The notes beneath the pieces were generated by a model. It did not search any database. It saw only the letters and a program-made list of their open reading frames with translations, and was not told where the DNA came from. Shown here piece after piece: positions 7,012 through 16,466 of a stretch of 64,000 bases of DNA. Source of the stretch: Formosa agariphila KMM 3901 (GTDB lineage Bacteria; Bacteroidota; Bacteroidia; Flavobacteriales; Flavobacteriaceae); assembly GCF_000723205.1 (NCBI RefSeq), contig NZ_HG315671.1, positions 3,751,507 to 3,815,506 on the forward strand, written 5' to 3'. Within the stretch, counting starts at the first letter, position 1. Every line of letters starts with the position of its first letter. Position numbers and translations under genes: made by a program.

Positions 7012-9903
7012 TTATAAGGCGGTGCTATTAGAAATCTTTTTAGACAAATCGACTTTTGGGGTAATAGATTCGAGATAGGTTGAACTTTTGGCTTTTTTAT
7101 TCTCAACAAACGGACGCACTTGAAATAACCATAACTTATCCTCTTTAAAACCAAGTTCTACATCGTATGGCCCTTCAATACCTTTTTTCTCCATTTTTTC
7201 AACTAATTCTTTACTAAAGGCATTTACTGTTGCTATTGTTTTAGAATTAACAATCGGAGTTTCGAAAGTCGTTCTGTTGCGTTTCGTACCTCCTGTGCTG
7301 GGCAACGACAAATAAGACGGTTCGCGAGATGGGGAAATTAAATGATGATTGCCATTATTTTTAATGGTCCACGTTTCTGCAGCTTGCCCGTCTACAGCGC
7401 CACCAACACCGCGACTAAACGCTACGGTAATTTCGTCTGTGTTACCAGAAGAAACTCCTTTGGTAATCATAACTCCGGAAAAATCGTTGTTAACTCCAGG
7501 AATAACTACAATAGAAGGATATACATTCTCGGGATTAGTTAAGTATTTCTGACGCCATTTAAAGCTACGTTCTGTATATGGCGATGCCCAAACGGTTTTA
7601 ATACCTTCAATAATTTTGTTGCGTTCTAACACATTAAATAATGTTAGGTTTAAACCAGCGCCTGTAAAACTTTTTAAATCTTCCATATTGGTATCACTTC
7701 TTAAAAACACAGAGGTTTCACCCAATTCTGTTCCTAAAACAGATTGAAAGTTCCCTTCTAAATCTGAAATAAAACCATCTAGAAGTGGCATCTCAATGAT
7801 TAATTTTCGCAACTTACTTAACTCTGTTAGCTGAAAATTTTCAATATCTTTTGCTGGTTTGCCATCCTTTTCCATTTGCCTAGCATCATTAAAAATGCTA
7901 TTTAAATAGTCCCAATACGTTGTGGTTTCGTTTGGAATGGTTTGCTTCATATGGTTTAAAAAGATTCCGAACGGTATTACAAATCCTTCAACCACATGGT
8001 CTGGAAAGTTTTCTTTTAATTCTCCTAAATTAGCAGCTTTTGGGCCGCAATAAATTCCTGAAGATTTGGCATTAACTTCTCTTAGATTTAAAATGGTAGT
8101 CCTGTCTAATCTTATTTTCTCCACAGGAACAGTAATCATATCATGTGTTTGTTCTGTTTTCGAAAATAAAAACTGTTCGTCTGCTGTCATCTCGCTTTCT
8201 TGCTTCATAATCACCGTTCCTTTATTCGACACGGCATAAAAAACAACTTCTCCAGAGTACTTTTTAAATTCACGAATATTATCTGATGAAATTGCCGCAT
8301 TAGGTATTCCTAAATTACGAGCAAGTAATTGTACATGCGATACTAAATTCCCTTCAGAAACGGTTAAAATACCTGCTATAGGTTTTAAATCTGATGGCGG
8401 TCTATCGAAAACGTAAATATTATTAGGGTCCACATCCATGCCCTCACCAGAACCTTCAACAACCACTAATTTCCCTTTGGCATAACCCGGATTTAAACCG
8501 TGAATATGACTTTGATTATCTAAATTTAAAACACGATTACTTAAAGCCGATTCGGCAGAAATAAACGTGCCTAATTTCCCGATACTATTCCCTAACGGAA
8601 GCGCCACAGAACCCCGAATTCTATCGTCTAAAAACCCATGAACCAAAGGTTCGAATCCTTCATAAAGCGTAACAACATCACCGAAAACAGCACTATTTTT
8701 TCCTGTTCCCCACTCCAATTGTTTACGCGCTGCTTCTAAAATTGAATGTAACGTTTCTAATGTTAATTCTGAATTTTCAGTTTCTGCTAAATAGCCATTT
8801 ATCTCTTGCCATTCCCATAGTTCTGTATATCCAGACGCTGCAGATGCTGTACTTAAGTAACACACTTTACCAATTAAATCTTCTAATGTGTCTGCAGGAT
8901 AATCACTAACTTGTTTGGTAATTAACAACTCCAATTTCAAAGATAAATCGAATAAAGCTAAACGGCCTTCTGCTGATTTCTCTTCTAAAATATTCTGACG
9001 AATAAACCACATAATTTCTGCAGAGCCTTCAATTTTAGTCGCTGTAGTTTCTGCTTGGTAAACGGTTATAAATTCATTTAACTTCGTTTTAATTTCTGTA
9101 TTTGTAAGTGCCGAAACATAAGCCGATAAACTTTCAATATGTACCGGCTCGAAATAATCACTCATAGTGTCTACCAATTCGTCTAATTGCTTATTTAAAC
9201 CAGGAGTTAATTTACTTGCTTGACTAGCTTTAAACTCTTTCACCTTTTCAATATCCGATGGTTCGGGTTGCCCATGAATTTTAATTCTTAAATTCATGAA
9301 AGGCTCGAATTCCTCTGCTAAAACTTTAGATTGACTACGCATAAGTTGCGCAACATTTGTATCTTCAGAATGCGGAATATCTTTAACCGCTTGACGAATT
9401 AAATAAAACTGCTTTGCGATATAGTCGTCGTTTTTAAGTAACCAAGAAAAAAAGTCTTTTCCCCAAGCTTGCTCATCCTCTACTTGAATGGCTCCTCGAT
9501 AATATTGTGAGCGTCTGTGAATCCAACCATCATCTACCGATTTCAAATATTTTTCAACGATATATTGTTTTAAACGCGATTGAGCATTGGTCTGATCCCA
9601 AAAATCTGCTTTCGCCGTAGACGCCAAAATTTGTCCTAAATACACATGGCTTTTTTCACCCAAAGCGATAACATTGTCCTTGTAACGGGCATGTTGTACA
9701 CCGCCATCCTCACAAGGTTCTTTTGGCATATTAATAGTACCATCGTCGCAAAACCAACGAATATCGCGATACGGGCCTCGAATATCTTTTTTAAAGTCTG
9801 AGATATATTCCTTTATTCTGGAATTATCTATTGCCGATTTATCTTGTGCATAGACCGCACAAGTAATTAAAAAACAAGCAAATGAAACAAATAATTTGTT
9901 CAT
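7012..9903 (-). CDS. Exported PEP/pyruvate-binding (PPDK/PEP-synthase-like) protein
   Basis: 963 residues beginning with a clear signal peptide (cleavage likely after VYA at about residue 19). A long helical N-terminal region (about 25-440) is followed by a PEP-utilising mobile domain at about 465-570, with its swivelling phosphohistidine candidate His523 in EGNLVSHVQLL. An ATP-grasp-type PEP/pyruvate-binding domain follows, with GPKAANLGEL at about 620, RSDTNMEDL at about 750 and DVELGF near 925. The domain order (mobile domain before ATP-grasp) is that of glucan water dikinases rather than of PEP synthase. Such enzymes transfer phosphate from ATP, so location outside the cytoplasm is unexpected. 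It is cotranscribed with the serine hydrolase downstream. Confidence 0.8.
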   Translation of the reverse strand: MNKLFVSFACFLITCAVYAQDKSAIDNSRIKEYISDFKKDIRGPYRDIRWFCDDGTINMPKEPCEDGGVQHARYKDNVIALGEKSHVYLGQILASTAKADFWDQTNAQSRLKQYIVEKYLKSVDDGWIHRRSQYYRGAIQVEDEQAWGKDFFSWLLKNDDYIAKQFYLIRQAVKDIPHSEDTNVAQLMRSQSKVLAEEFEPFMNLRIKIHGQPEPSDIEKVKEFKASQASKLTPGLNKQLDELVDTMSDYFEPVHIESLSAYVSALTNTEIKTKLNEFITVYQAETTATKIEGSAEIMWFIRQNILEEKSAEGRLALFDLSLKLELLITKQVSDYPADTLEDLIGKVCYLSTASAASGYTELWEWQEINGYLAETENSELTLETLHSILEAARKQLEWGTGKNSAVFGDVVTLYEGFEPLVHGFLDDRIRGSVALPLGNSIGKLGTFISAESALSNRVLNLDNQSHIHGLNPGYAKGKLVVVEGSGEGMDVDPNNIYVFDRPPSDLKPIAGILTVSEGNLVSHVQLLARNLGIPNAAISSDNIREFKKYSGEVVFYAVSNKGTVIMKQESEMTADEQFLFSKTEQTHDMITVPVEKIRLDRTTILNLREVNAKSSGIYCGPKAANLGELKENFPDHVVEGFVIPFGIFLNHMKQTIPNETTTYWDYLNSIFNDARQMEKDGKPAKDIENFQLTELSKLRKLIIEMPLLDGFISDLEGNFQSVLGTELGETSVFLRSDTNMEDLKSFTGAGLNLTLFNVLERNKIIEGIKTVWASPYTERSFKWRQKYLTNPENVYPSIVVIPGVNNDFSGVMITKGVSSGNTDEITVAFSRGVGGAVDGQAAETWTIKNNGNHHLISPSREPSYLSLPSTGGTKRNRTTFETPIVNSKTIATVNAFSKELVEKMEKKGIEGPYDVELGFKEDKLWLFQVRPFVENKKAKSSTYLESITPKVDLSKKISNSTAL

Positions 9904-10085
9904 AATAAGTAGAAATGGTTTACTACGAAAATATATAAATCTCGGTTAATAACTTCAGAAATTAATTAAAAATTTAAAATTCTACACACCTCTTAAAACA
10001 CACTTAATGAATACGTTTAATTTGAAATAAGCATGCCTGAATACTAAGAATAACACCTTCAGTTTTTTTATTCTGCTACTTTTTC

Positions 10086-10093
10086 TATTTTTG
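10086..10093 (+). promoter_or_regulatory. -7 box TATTTTTG for the DUF2490 gene
   Basis: Perfect match to the Bacteroidota -7 consensus TAnnTTTG, 27 bp before the ATG at 10121. No TTG -33 element at the usual distance. It overlaps a possible TTG start at 10091, which argues for the ATG as the true start. Confidence 0.5.
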
Positions 10094-10120
10094 AAAACTA
10101 CTCTAAAAGACATTCTAAAA

Positions 10121-10819
10121 ATGCCTATTCTTTCTAAACTTTCTCTTATTGTTTTTCTATTATTTTTCTCAGGAAATATCTATTCTCAATTTAACGATAA
10201 AAAAATGGGTAGTTGGTATATGTATGCATTTAATGCCGAACTAACCGATAGCCAATGGGGTTTTCAAGGAGATATTCAACATAGAAACTGGAATGTTTCG
10301 GGCGATCTAGAACAATTACTTTTAAGAGGTGGCGTACATTATACACCAAAAAACAGCAAGATTAAAATTACTGCAGGATATGCCTATATTCAATCTAGTT
10401 ATTACGACTCTAGCGAAATACAAAACCATGAAAACAGAATTTACCAAGAAGCTAAAATGCCACAAAAATTAGGTGGGCGTATTTACTTAGGTCATCGGTT
10501 TCGATTTGAGCAACGCATGGTGCAAAATCAAGATTTCAGAACCCGTTTTAGATATGCATTTAGTATAGATGTACCACTTAACAATAGATTACTAATACCT
10601 AAAACATGGTATATTTCGGCATATGACGAAATATTTATTAACGGACAAAAAGATATTGGGAATAACAAGCAAGTTGATCTTTTCGATAGAAATCGCGTGT
10701 ATTTTGGAGTGGGTTATATTATTTCACAACATTTAAAAAGCACCTTTGGAGTTCTTAGACAAAACACTTCTACCTGGAGTAAAAACCAATTTGTATTGAG
10801 CTTATTCCATCATATCTAA
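10121..10819 (+). CDS. DUF2490 outer-membrane-type protein
   Basis: 232 residues from ATG 10121. The sequence opens with a textbook signal peptide (MPILSKLSLIVFLLFFSGNIYSQ region, cleavage near residue 22). The mature part alternates aromatic and polar residues and ends in an aromatic-flanked beta signal (FVLSLFHHI), as in the DUF2490 family of predicted beta-barrel proteins. A TTG at 10091 would add ten residues before the signal peptide, but it falls inside the -7 box. Function of the family is not known. It stands alone, divergent from the dikinase-like gene. Confidence 0.78.
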   Translation: MPILSKLSLIVFLLFFSGNIYSQFNDKKMGSWYMYAFNAELTDSQWGFQGDIQHRNWNVSGDLEQLLLRGGVHYTPKNSKIKITAGYAYIQSSYYDSSEIQNHENRIYQEAKMPQKLGGRIYLGHRFRFEQRMVQNQDFRTRFRYAFSIDVPLNNRLLIPKTWYISAYDEIFINGQKDIGNNKQVDLFDRNRVYFGVGYIISQHLKSTFGVLRQNTSTWSKNQFVLSLFHHI

Positions 10820-10875
10820 TTGTTATAGACATCTAAATATATTATTTATTACACCAACAAAGGCTGGTTGGTAAA

Positions 10876-11214
10876 TTATTCCACCACTTTTTCCACACGT
10901 TCAACAGTATCTTGAATGGAAAGCGTTAAACGTACAATGCTATTTTCTTTTGCAAATAAATCGTGAGGCACATTAGAATCTAATGTTAAAAGGTCTCCTT
11001 TTTTTAAGGCATGAGTTTGTCCGTCCACACCAAAATCAATTTCACCTTCAAACACTTCAACAACTATAGGTTTTGGGGCTTTGTGCTCTTTCATTAACTG
11101 ACCTTTCTTTAATAAAATCCGTATTTCTTTACTAAATGCCGTTTGTAGAAGCACACTAATAGCCGGCTTATCGGCGTTATATTCTAAATTATCGTATAAA
11201 TTATTTGTAGTCAT
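10876..11214 (-). CDS. Small cupin-domain protein
   Basis: 112 residues, one cupin barrel. The conserved region runs from HKAPKPIVVEVFEGEIDF (residues about 43-60) through the GDLLTLDSNVPHDL segment (about 72-85), the two cupin motifs in reduced form. Some metal-ligand histidines are replaced (HKAPKP instead of HxH), so metal binding is uncertain. Single-domain cupins of this size serve as small enzymes or ligand-binding proteins; the substrate is unknown. It is a monocistronic gene. Confidence 0.75.
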   Translation of the reverse strand: MTTNNLYDNLEYNADKPAISVLLQTAFSKEIRILLKKGQLMKEHKAPKPIVVEVFEGEIDFGVDGQTHALKKGDLLTLDSNVPHDLFAKENSIVRLTLSIQDTVERVEKVVE

Positions 11215-11402
11215 AGTTAATGTATTAAAAGGGTTTGTTTGTGGAATACTGCTTTTTACCGAAGATATTAAAATTTAGTTACAAACTTATTAGCTTAAAT
11301 CTTTAATAACTACTCAAATTAGCCTTTCAGAATGATTACATTTGATTCAATTTTGGTTCAATATTGATTTAGATTGAGTTAATTTTAGTAAAATAATTAT
11401 AA

Positions 11403-11410
11403 TATTTTTG
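11403..11410 (+). promoter_or_regulatory. -7 box TATTTTTG for tamB-tamL
   Basis: Perfect TAnnTTTG match followed by GCGCC, a common context in this group. The start chosen for tamB (TTG 11424) is only 13 nt downstream, so the 5' leader would be very short. Confidence 0.5.
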
Positions 11411-11423
11411 CGCCTATTCAACT

Positions 11424-14400
11424 TTGACTTTGGAAGAACAACAACAAAAAAAAACGAAACTATCTACTAGGCTTAAGATTTTTAAAATCTTAAGAACCAT
11501 TTTCATCGTCTTTTTTGTCCTTTTTCTAAGCATCGTGCTATTTATAAGAAGTCCGTGGGGACAAAATCTTATTGTAGATTATGCGACGTCTTTCGTATCA
11601 GATAAAACGCAAACTAAAGTCGAAATAGACAATCTTTTCATCACGTTTGGTGGCGATATAAAATTAAAAGGATTGTATTTAGAAGATACCAACGGAGATA
11701 CTTTAGTCTATTCTAAATCTGTTGAAGCCGATTTACCATTATGGCCAGCCATTACAGGAAAAGGCATTGGTATAGAAGATTTAGATTGGGAAGGTTTACG
11801 TGCTAATGTGATTAGAAAAGATTCTATTTCTGGTTATAATTTTCAGTTTTTAATCGATGCATTTGCCACTTCAGACACCATTCCAGTACCAGAGACAGAA
11901 GCACCAAGCGACCCTTTAAACATTATTGTTGGAGCTATTCATTTAAAAGATTTTAATATCGTTTTTAATGATGCCGTTTTGGGTATTGATAGTCACTTTA
12001 AAATTGGTCAAGTAGAGCTAGAGTTCGATACGTTCGATTTAGACGCCATGGATTTTAGGACGTCTGAAGTTCTCGTTTCTAATTCCGACATCAACTACAT
12101 TCAAAGTCCTGTGCCTCCTTCTAAAGATACAACAACTACAACTTTACCCTATCTGCTTTTCGAAGATTTTAAAATTGAAAACACAAAAGCACACTACATT
12201 GCACTCGAAGATGGTATTGAATTAAACACGTCCATTTCTAATTTTTATATTGAAGATGCAACTATCGATTTACCTAAAAGTAAATTCACTATTGATGATA
12301 TTGGTTTAAAAGACTCAGACATTGTTTTTCTTACAACAACTAAGGATTCTGAAGCCAATACTGAAAACACATCGACTTCCATAACTAAAATAGAATGGCC
12401 AGCATTTATAGTAGACATTAATGCTATCGACCTAAAAAACAACAGTATAAAATACGCCGTTGATAATGCAAAACCTGTAACAAACACGTTCAACGCCAAT
12501 GCAATTAACCTGAGTGATTTTATTTTAAATGCCGAAAACATATATTTAAAAGACCAAACCGCAGGATTAAATTTAGTTGCTTTTTCTTTTAATGAAGCGT
12601 CTGGTTTACATCTTAAAAAAGGGCAATTAAAAATTGAAGCTACAGACAATTTCTTAACACTTACCAATTTAGACATTGCACTTAACAACAATAAAATTAA
12701 AGGAGAATCTCGTTTAGATTATCCAAACCTATCAGCATTGGCAAATGCACCACAAGATTCTAAAATAGACTTAAAAATACCGGTTATACAATTAGATGTT
12801 AAAGACGCTTATCGTTTTCAACCCGATTTAAAGACCAATCCGTATGTAGATAGTTTAAGTAAGAAATTGGTAACAGGAAAATTAAATGCTAGCGGATATT
12901 TATCTTCAATCGCATTACAAAACACCGATTTAAATTGGGGAAAGACGACACGTATTTCGGCAACCGGATTGATTGAAAACGCCACCAATCCCGATAGTTT
13001 AAAATTAAACATCTCTCCGTTTAAAGCCCAAACTCTAAAATCAGATTTACTTCAGTTTGTAGACGAAAAAGCATTAGGCCTAAGTTTACCAGATAGTATT
13101 GTGTTATCGGGAACTCTTGCAGGTACTTTAACAGATATTAAAACCAAAGCAACATTAACCTCTTCTCAAGGTGCTGCTAACCTTACCGCGAGTTATAAAG
13201 ACAATAATGGATTGGCCTTTACATCGGACTTAGAGATTATTGACTTTAAATTACAAGAACTTTTACAGAATGAAGATTTAGGTCCTTTAAGTGTCACCCT
13301 TAACGCTAATGGTAGCGGAAAAACCATAAACGATTTAGATGCGAATTTAGACGCCATGATTTCCAGTTTTAGACTGAAAAATTACGACATTATAAACTTG
13401 CCTATAACAGGTAGTATTGAAAATGGTAAGGGTCGTATTACATCTGCTTACAAAGACAAAAACATAAATCTAGATTTAAACACAGAACTTGTTTTAGACA
13501 GTATTTCTCCAGAAATAATCGCCGATTTAAATATTATTGGAATCGACTTTCAAGCACTCGGCGTTGTAGAAAAAGACATTAGGGCAGGATTAAAATTACA
13601 CGCAGATTTTAAAGGTAATGCAGATAATTTCGACTTAAAAAGTAGTGTAAACGAAGGCACTATAGTTTACGATAATAAAACCTATTTACTTGGAGATATT
13701 ATAGCCAACGCTCATGTCGATGTAGATACGACCTATGTGAGTGTCACTAATAAATTATTGAGTTTAGAACTAGCATCTAACGCCAATCCGGAAACATTTA
13801 GCAACGCTATAGACCAGCATATTTCTAGTTATTTTAATGTCGATTCTACCCATACAACCTCTGCTAAACCTGTAAAGGTAAAACTACGAGCCAAACTAAG
13901 TGATTCACCCATAATAAGTGATGTATTTGTTCCTAATCTAGAAAATTTAGATACCATAGATATTGCTGTAGACTTTAATCAAACTGAAAAACTTTTAAAA
14001 GCCAACATTTCGGCACCGCATATTAATTACGGAGGGAACGAAATAGACAGCTTGGCTTTTACTTTAAATACGGATGTAGAAAAATTCAATTTCGACCTTG
14101 GTTTTAATGAAATTCTTGCTGGACCTATTCAGATAAAAAAGACAAATTTTAATGGAAATCTACTAAATAAAGAGATGGATTTTACAATGGTTTCTTATGA
14201 TGAGGCTGATGTGTTGATGCAGTTAAAATCTAAAATCAAAAGAGAAGACAAGCAATTAATCATTCATGTATTACCAGAAAGTCTCATCTTAAATAAGGAA
14301 ACTTGGCAAATACCAGACGACAATGCATTAACGTATAGTACTAATCTTTTAGAATTTGAACATTTCAAATTTAGTAATGCCAACAAATCAGTAACTTTTT

Positions 14401-16466
14401 TAAGTGCTACTGCAGAACAAAATGCTAAAGATGAAATTTCTATAAATTTTGAAAACTTTAAAATTGAAGACTTTCTCGCCTATTTAAATCCTAAAAAGGA
14501 ATTAGCTCAAGGCCAACTAAACGGTATGGTTACTGTTCAAAATCCGTTTGAAAACCGCGGATATATCGCCGATTTAACGATAAACGAACTAAATGTTATC
14601 GATACAAATTTTGGAACCTTAACCCTAAAAGGCGATTCTAAAACTGCTAATAATTACACCTTTAATCTTTCGACAAAAGATGGTGATGCCGATATCGATA
14701 TTATAGGAGATTATACCGCTATAGAAACCAATGCGAATTTAAATGTCAATTTTGCCATTAATGAATTTAAGATGAAAGCCATCGAAGGACTTTCGCTTGG
14801 AGAAATTTCTGAATCTTCTGGAGCCTTTAGCGGAACCTTTAAAATTGACGGCGCTTTAGATAATTTGCAGTACGATGGCGATTTAGTGTTTAAAGATTCA
14901 AAATTCAAAGTCACTAAACTAAATAGTTTTTTCGTTTTAACTAACGAGACTTTAAATATCGATAATAGCGGTATTAGCATGTCTAATTTTACTATAAGAG
15001 ACGAAGATGAAAGTGCTTTTGTACTCGATGGTAAAGTAGGAACTGAATCGTTTACAAATCCAACATTCGATTTAAAAATTAACGCAGACGATTTCCAAGT
15101 TTTAAATGCTACAGAAGAAGAAAACGATATGGTTTATGGGTTCGTGTCATTTAATGCTAACGGCACAATTAAAGGCGATTTAAATGTTCCTGTAATTAAA
15201 TTAGATGCAGATGTAAATCCTAAAACCAATGTAACCTATGTTATGCCATCGTCGGCAGTAAATATCGAAGAACGTGACGGTGTTGTCCTTTTCGTAAATC
15301 GCGACAATCCCGATGCCATTTTAAATAGAACTCAAGAACAACAATCTACAGTAACAGGAATAGACCTACATACTAACCTGTCCATTACCAAAGAGGCCGT
15401 TATTACATTAGTTTTAGACGAGTCTACGGGAGATAATTTTCAAACCTCTGGAGAAGGCGATTTTGTATTCACTATGGATACTAACGGCCGCATGAACTTA
15501 TCTGGTGTATATACCGTTTCTGGTGGACATTACGAAATGAGTTTATACGAGGTTGTAAATCGTAAGTTCGAATTAGTTTCAGGAAGTAGAATCTCATGGT
15601 CTGGAAATCCTTTAGATGCTACATTAGATGTCAGAGCATTATACAATATAGAAACCTCAGCATCTTCATTAATGGCGTCTCAAACATCTGGCTCCGACCC
15701 TACAACTCAAAATAAATACAAACAAGTATTACCTTTTGAAGTGTATTTAAATATAAAAGAAGAGTTATTACATCCTAAAATTACCTTCAACTTAGATATG
15801 CCCGAAGAAGAACAAGGTGCTATTAGCGGACAAGTTTACGGTACACTTCAGCAGGTAAATCAGGATGAAGGAGAACTAAACAGACAAGTATTTTCTCTAT
15901 TAGTCATGAATCGTTTTTATCCAGAATCGGGAAGCGATGGTAGCGATGGTGGTTTTGCCTCTATAGCCAGAGACAACTTAAACGACGCCTTATCTGACCA
16001 GTTAAATATGTTTTCGGATAAACTTATGGGAAACTCTGGATTAGAATTAGATTTCGGATTAAACAGCTTTACAGATTATCAGGGCGACAGCTCAGAACAG
16101 CGTACACAACTAGATATAGCGGCTCAGAAAAAATTATTTAACGACCGTGTCATTGTGCGTGTTGGAAGCGCTGTAGATATTGAAGGAAGCGATCCTACCG
16201 GAGAAGAAGCGCCTTTAATAGGCGATGTAAGTTTAGAATATTTAATTACTCCCTCGGGAAAATATCGTCTAAAAGCTTTTCAGAAAAACGAATTCGAATC
16301 GGTAATCGATGGACAAACTATTGTAAGTGGCTTAGCATTAATTTTCACTCAAGAATTTAATGAATTTCAAGAACTATGGGATGCGATGTTTAGAAAAGAA
16401 AAGGAATTGGCTGAAGAGAAAAAAGAAGATGAAAAAGCGGAATTAAAATCAGAAAACATTGATTAA
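11424..16466 (+). CDS. tamB: TamB-like translocation and assembly protein
   Basis: 1680 residues. An N-terminal membrane anchor (about 22-42, ILRTIFIVFFVLFLSIVLFI) is followed by a long run of beta-strand repeats and a C-terminal TamB/DUF490 domain (about 1230-1640, including GVYTVSGGHYEMSLYEVVNRKFELV). Proteins of this class bridge inner and outer membranes and are linked to outer-membrane protein assembly and phospholipid transport. No ATG lies near the anchor; the start used is TTG 11424, with TTG 11430 as an alternative. The C-terminus is Lys/Glu-rich. tamL overlaps its stop by 8 nt, so the two are coupled. Confidence 0.9.
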   Translation: MTLEEQQQKKTKLSTRLKIFKILRTIFIVFFVLFLSIVLFIRSPWGQNLIVDYATSFVSDKTQTKVEIDNLFITFGGDIKLKGLYLEDTNGDTLVYSKSVEADLPLWPAITGKGIGIEDLDWEGLRANVIRKDSISGYNFQFLIDAFATSDTIPVPETEAPSDPLNIIVGAIHLKDFNIVFNDAVLGIDSHFKIGQVELEFDTFDLDAMDFRTSEVLVSNSDINYIQSPVPPSKDTTTTTLPYLLFEDFKIENTKAHYIALEDGIELNTSISNFYIEDATIDLPKSKFTIDDIGLKDSDIVFLTTTKDSEANTENTSTSITKIEWPAFIVDINAIDLKNNSIKYAVDNAKPVTNTFNANAINLSDFILNAENIYLKDQTAGLNLVAFSFNEASGLHLKKGQLKIEATDNFLTLTNLDIALNNNKIKGESRLDYPNLSALANAPQDSKIDLKIPVIQLDVKDAYRFQPDLKTNPYVDSLSKKLVTGKLNASGYLSSIALQNTDLNWGKTTRISATGLIENATNPDSLKLNISPFKAQTLKSDLLQFVDEKALGLSLPDSIVLSGTLAGTLTDIKTKATLTSSQGAANLTASYKDNNGLAFTSDLEIIDFKLQELLQNEDLGPLSVTLNANGSGKTINDLDANLDAMISSFRLKNYDIINLPITGSIENGKGRITSAYKDKNINLDLNTELVLDSISPEIIADLNIIGIDFQALGVVEKDIRAGLKLHADFKGNADNFDLKSSVNEGTIVYDNKTYLLGDIIANAHVDVDTTYVSVTNKLLSLELASNANPETFSNAIDQHISSYFNVDSTHTTSAKPVKVKLRAKLSDSPIISDVFVPNLENLDTIDIAVDFNQTEKLLKANISAPHINYGGNEIDSLAFTLNTDVEKFNFDLGFNEILAGPIQIKKTNFNGNLLNKEMDFTMVSYDEADVLMQLKSKIKREDKQLIIHVLPESLILNKETWQIPDDNALTYSTNLLEFEHFKFSNANKSVTFLSATAEQNAKDEISINFENFKIEDFLAYLNPKKELAQGQLNGMVTVQNPFENRGYIADLTINELNVIDTNFGTLTLKGDSKTANNYTFNLSTKDGDADIDIIGDYTAIETNANLNVNFAINEFKMKAIEGLSLGEISESSGAFSGTFKIDGALDNLQYDGDLVFKDSKFKVTKLNSFFVLTNETLNIDNSGISMSNFTIRDEDESAFVLDGKVGTESFTNPTFDLKINADDFQVLNATEEENDMVYGFVSFNANGTIKGDLNVPVIKLDADVNPKTNVTYVMPSSAVNIEERDGVVLFVNRDNPDAILNRTQEQQSTVTGIDLHTNLSITKEAVITLVLDESTGDNFQTSGEGDFVFTMDTNGRMNLSGVYTVSGGHYEMSLYEVVNRKFELVSGSRISWSGNPLDATLDVRALYNIETSASSLMASQTSGSDPTTQNKYKQVLPFEVYLNIKEELLHPKITFNLDMPEEEQGAISGQVYGTLQQVNQDEGELNRQVFSLLVMNRFYPESGSDGSDGGFASIARDNLNDALSDQLNMFSDKLMGNSGLELDFGLNSFTDYQGDSSEQRTQLDIAAQKKLFNDRVIVRVGSAVDIEGSDPTGEEAPLIGDVSLEYLITPSGKYRLKAFQKNEFESVIDGQTIVSGLALIFTQEFNEFQELWDAMFRKEKELAEEKKEDEKAELKSENID

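Noticed and set aside
10091-10120. TTG start for the DUF2490 gene
   Set aside because: It overlaps a perfect -7 box and adds residues in front of a complete signal peptide.
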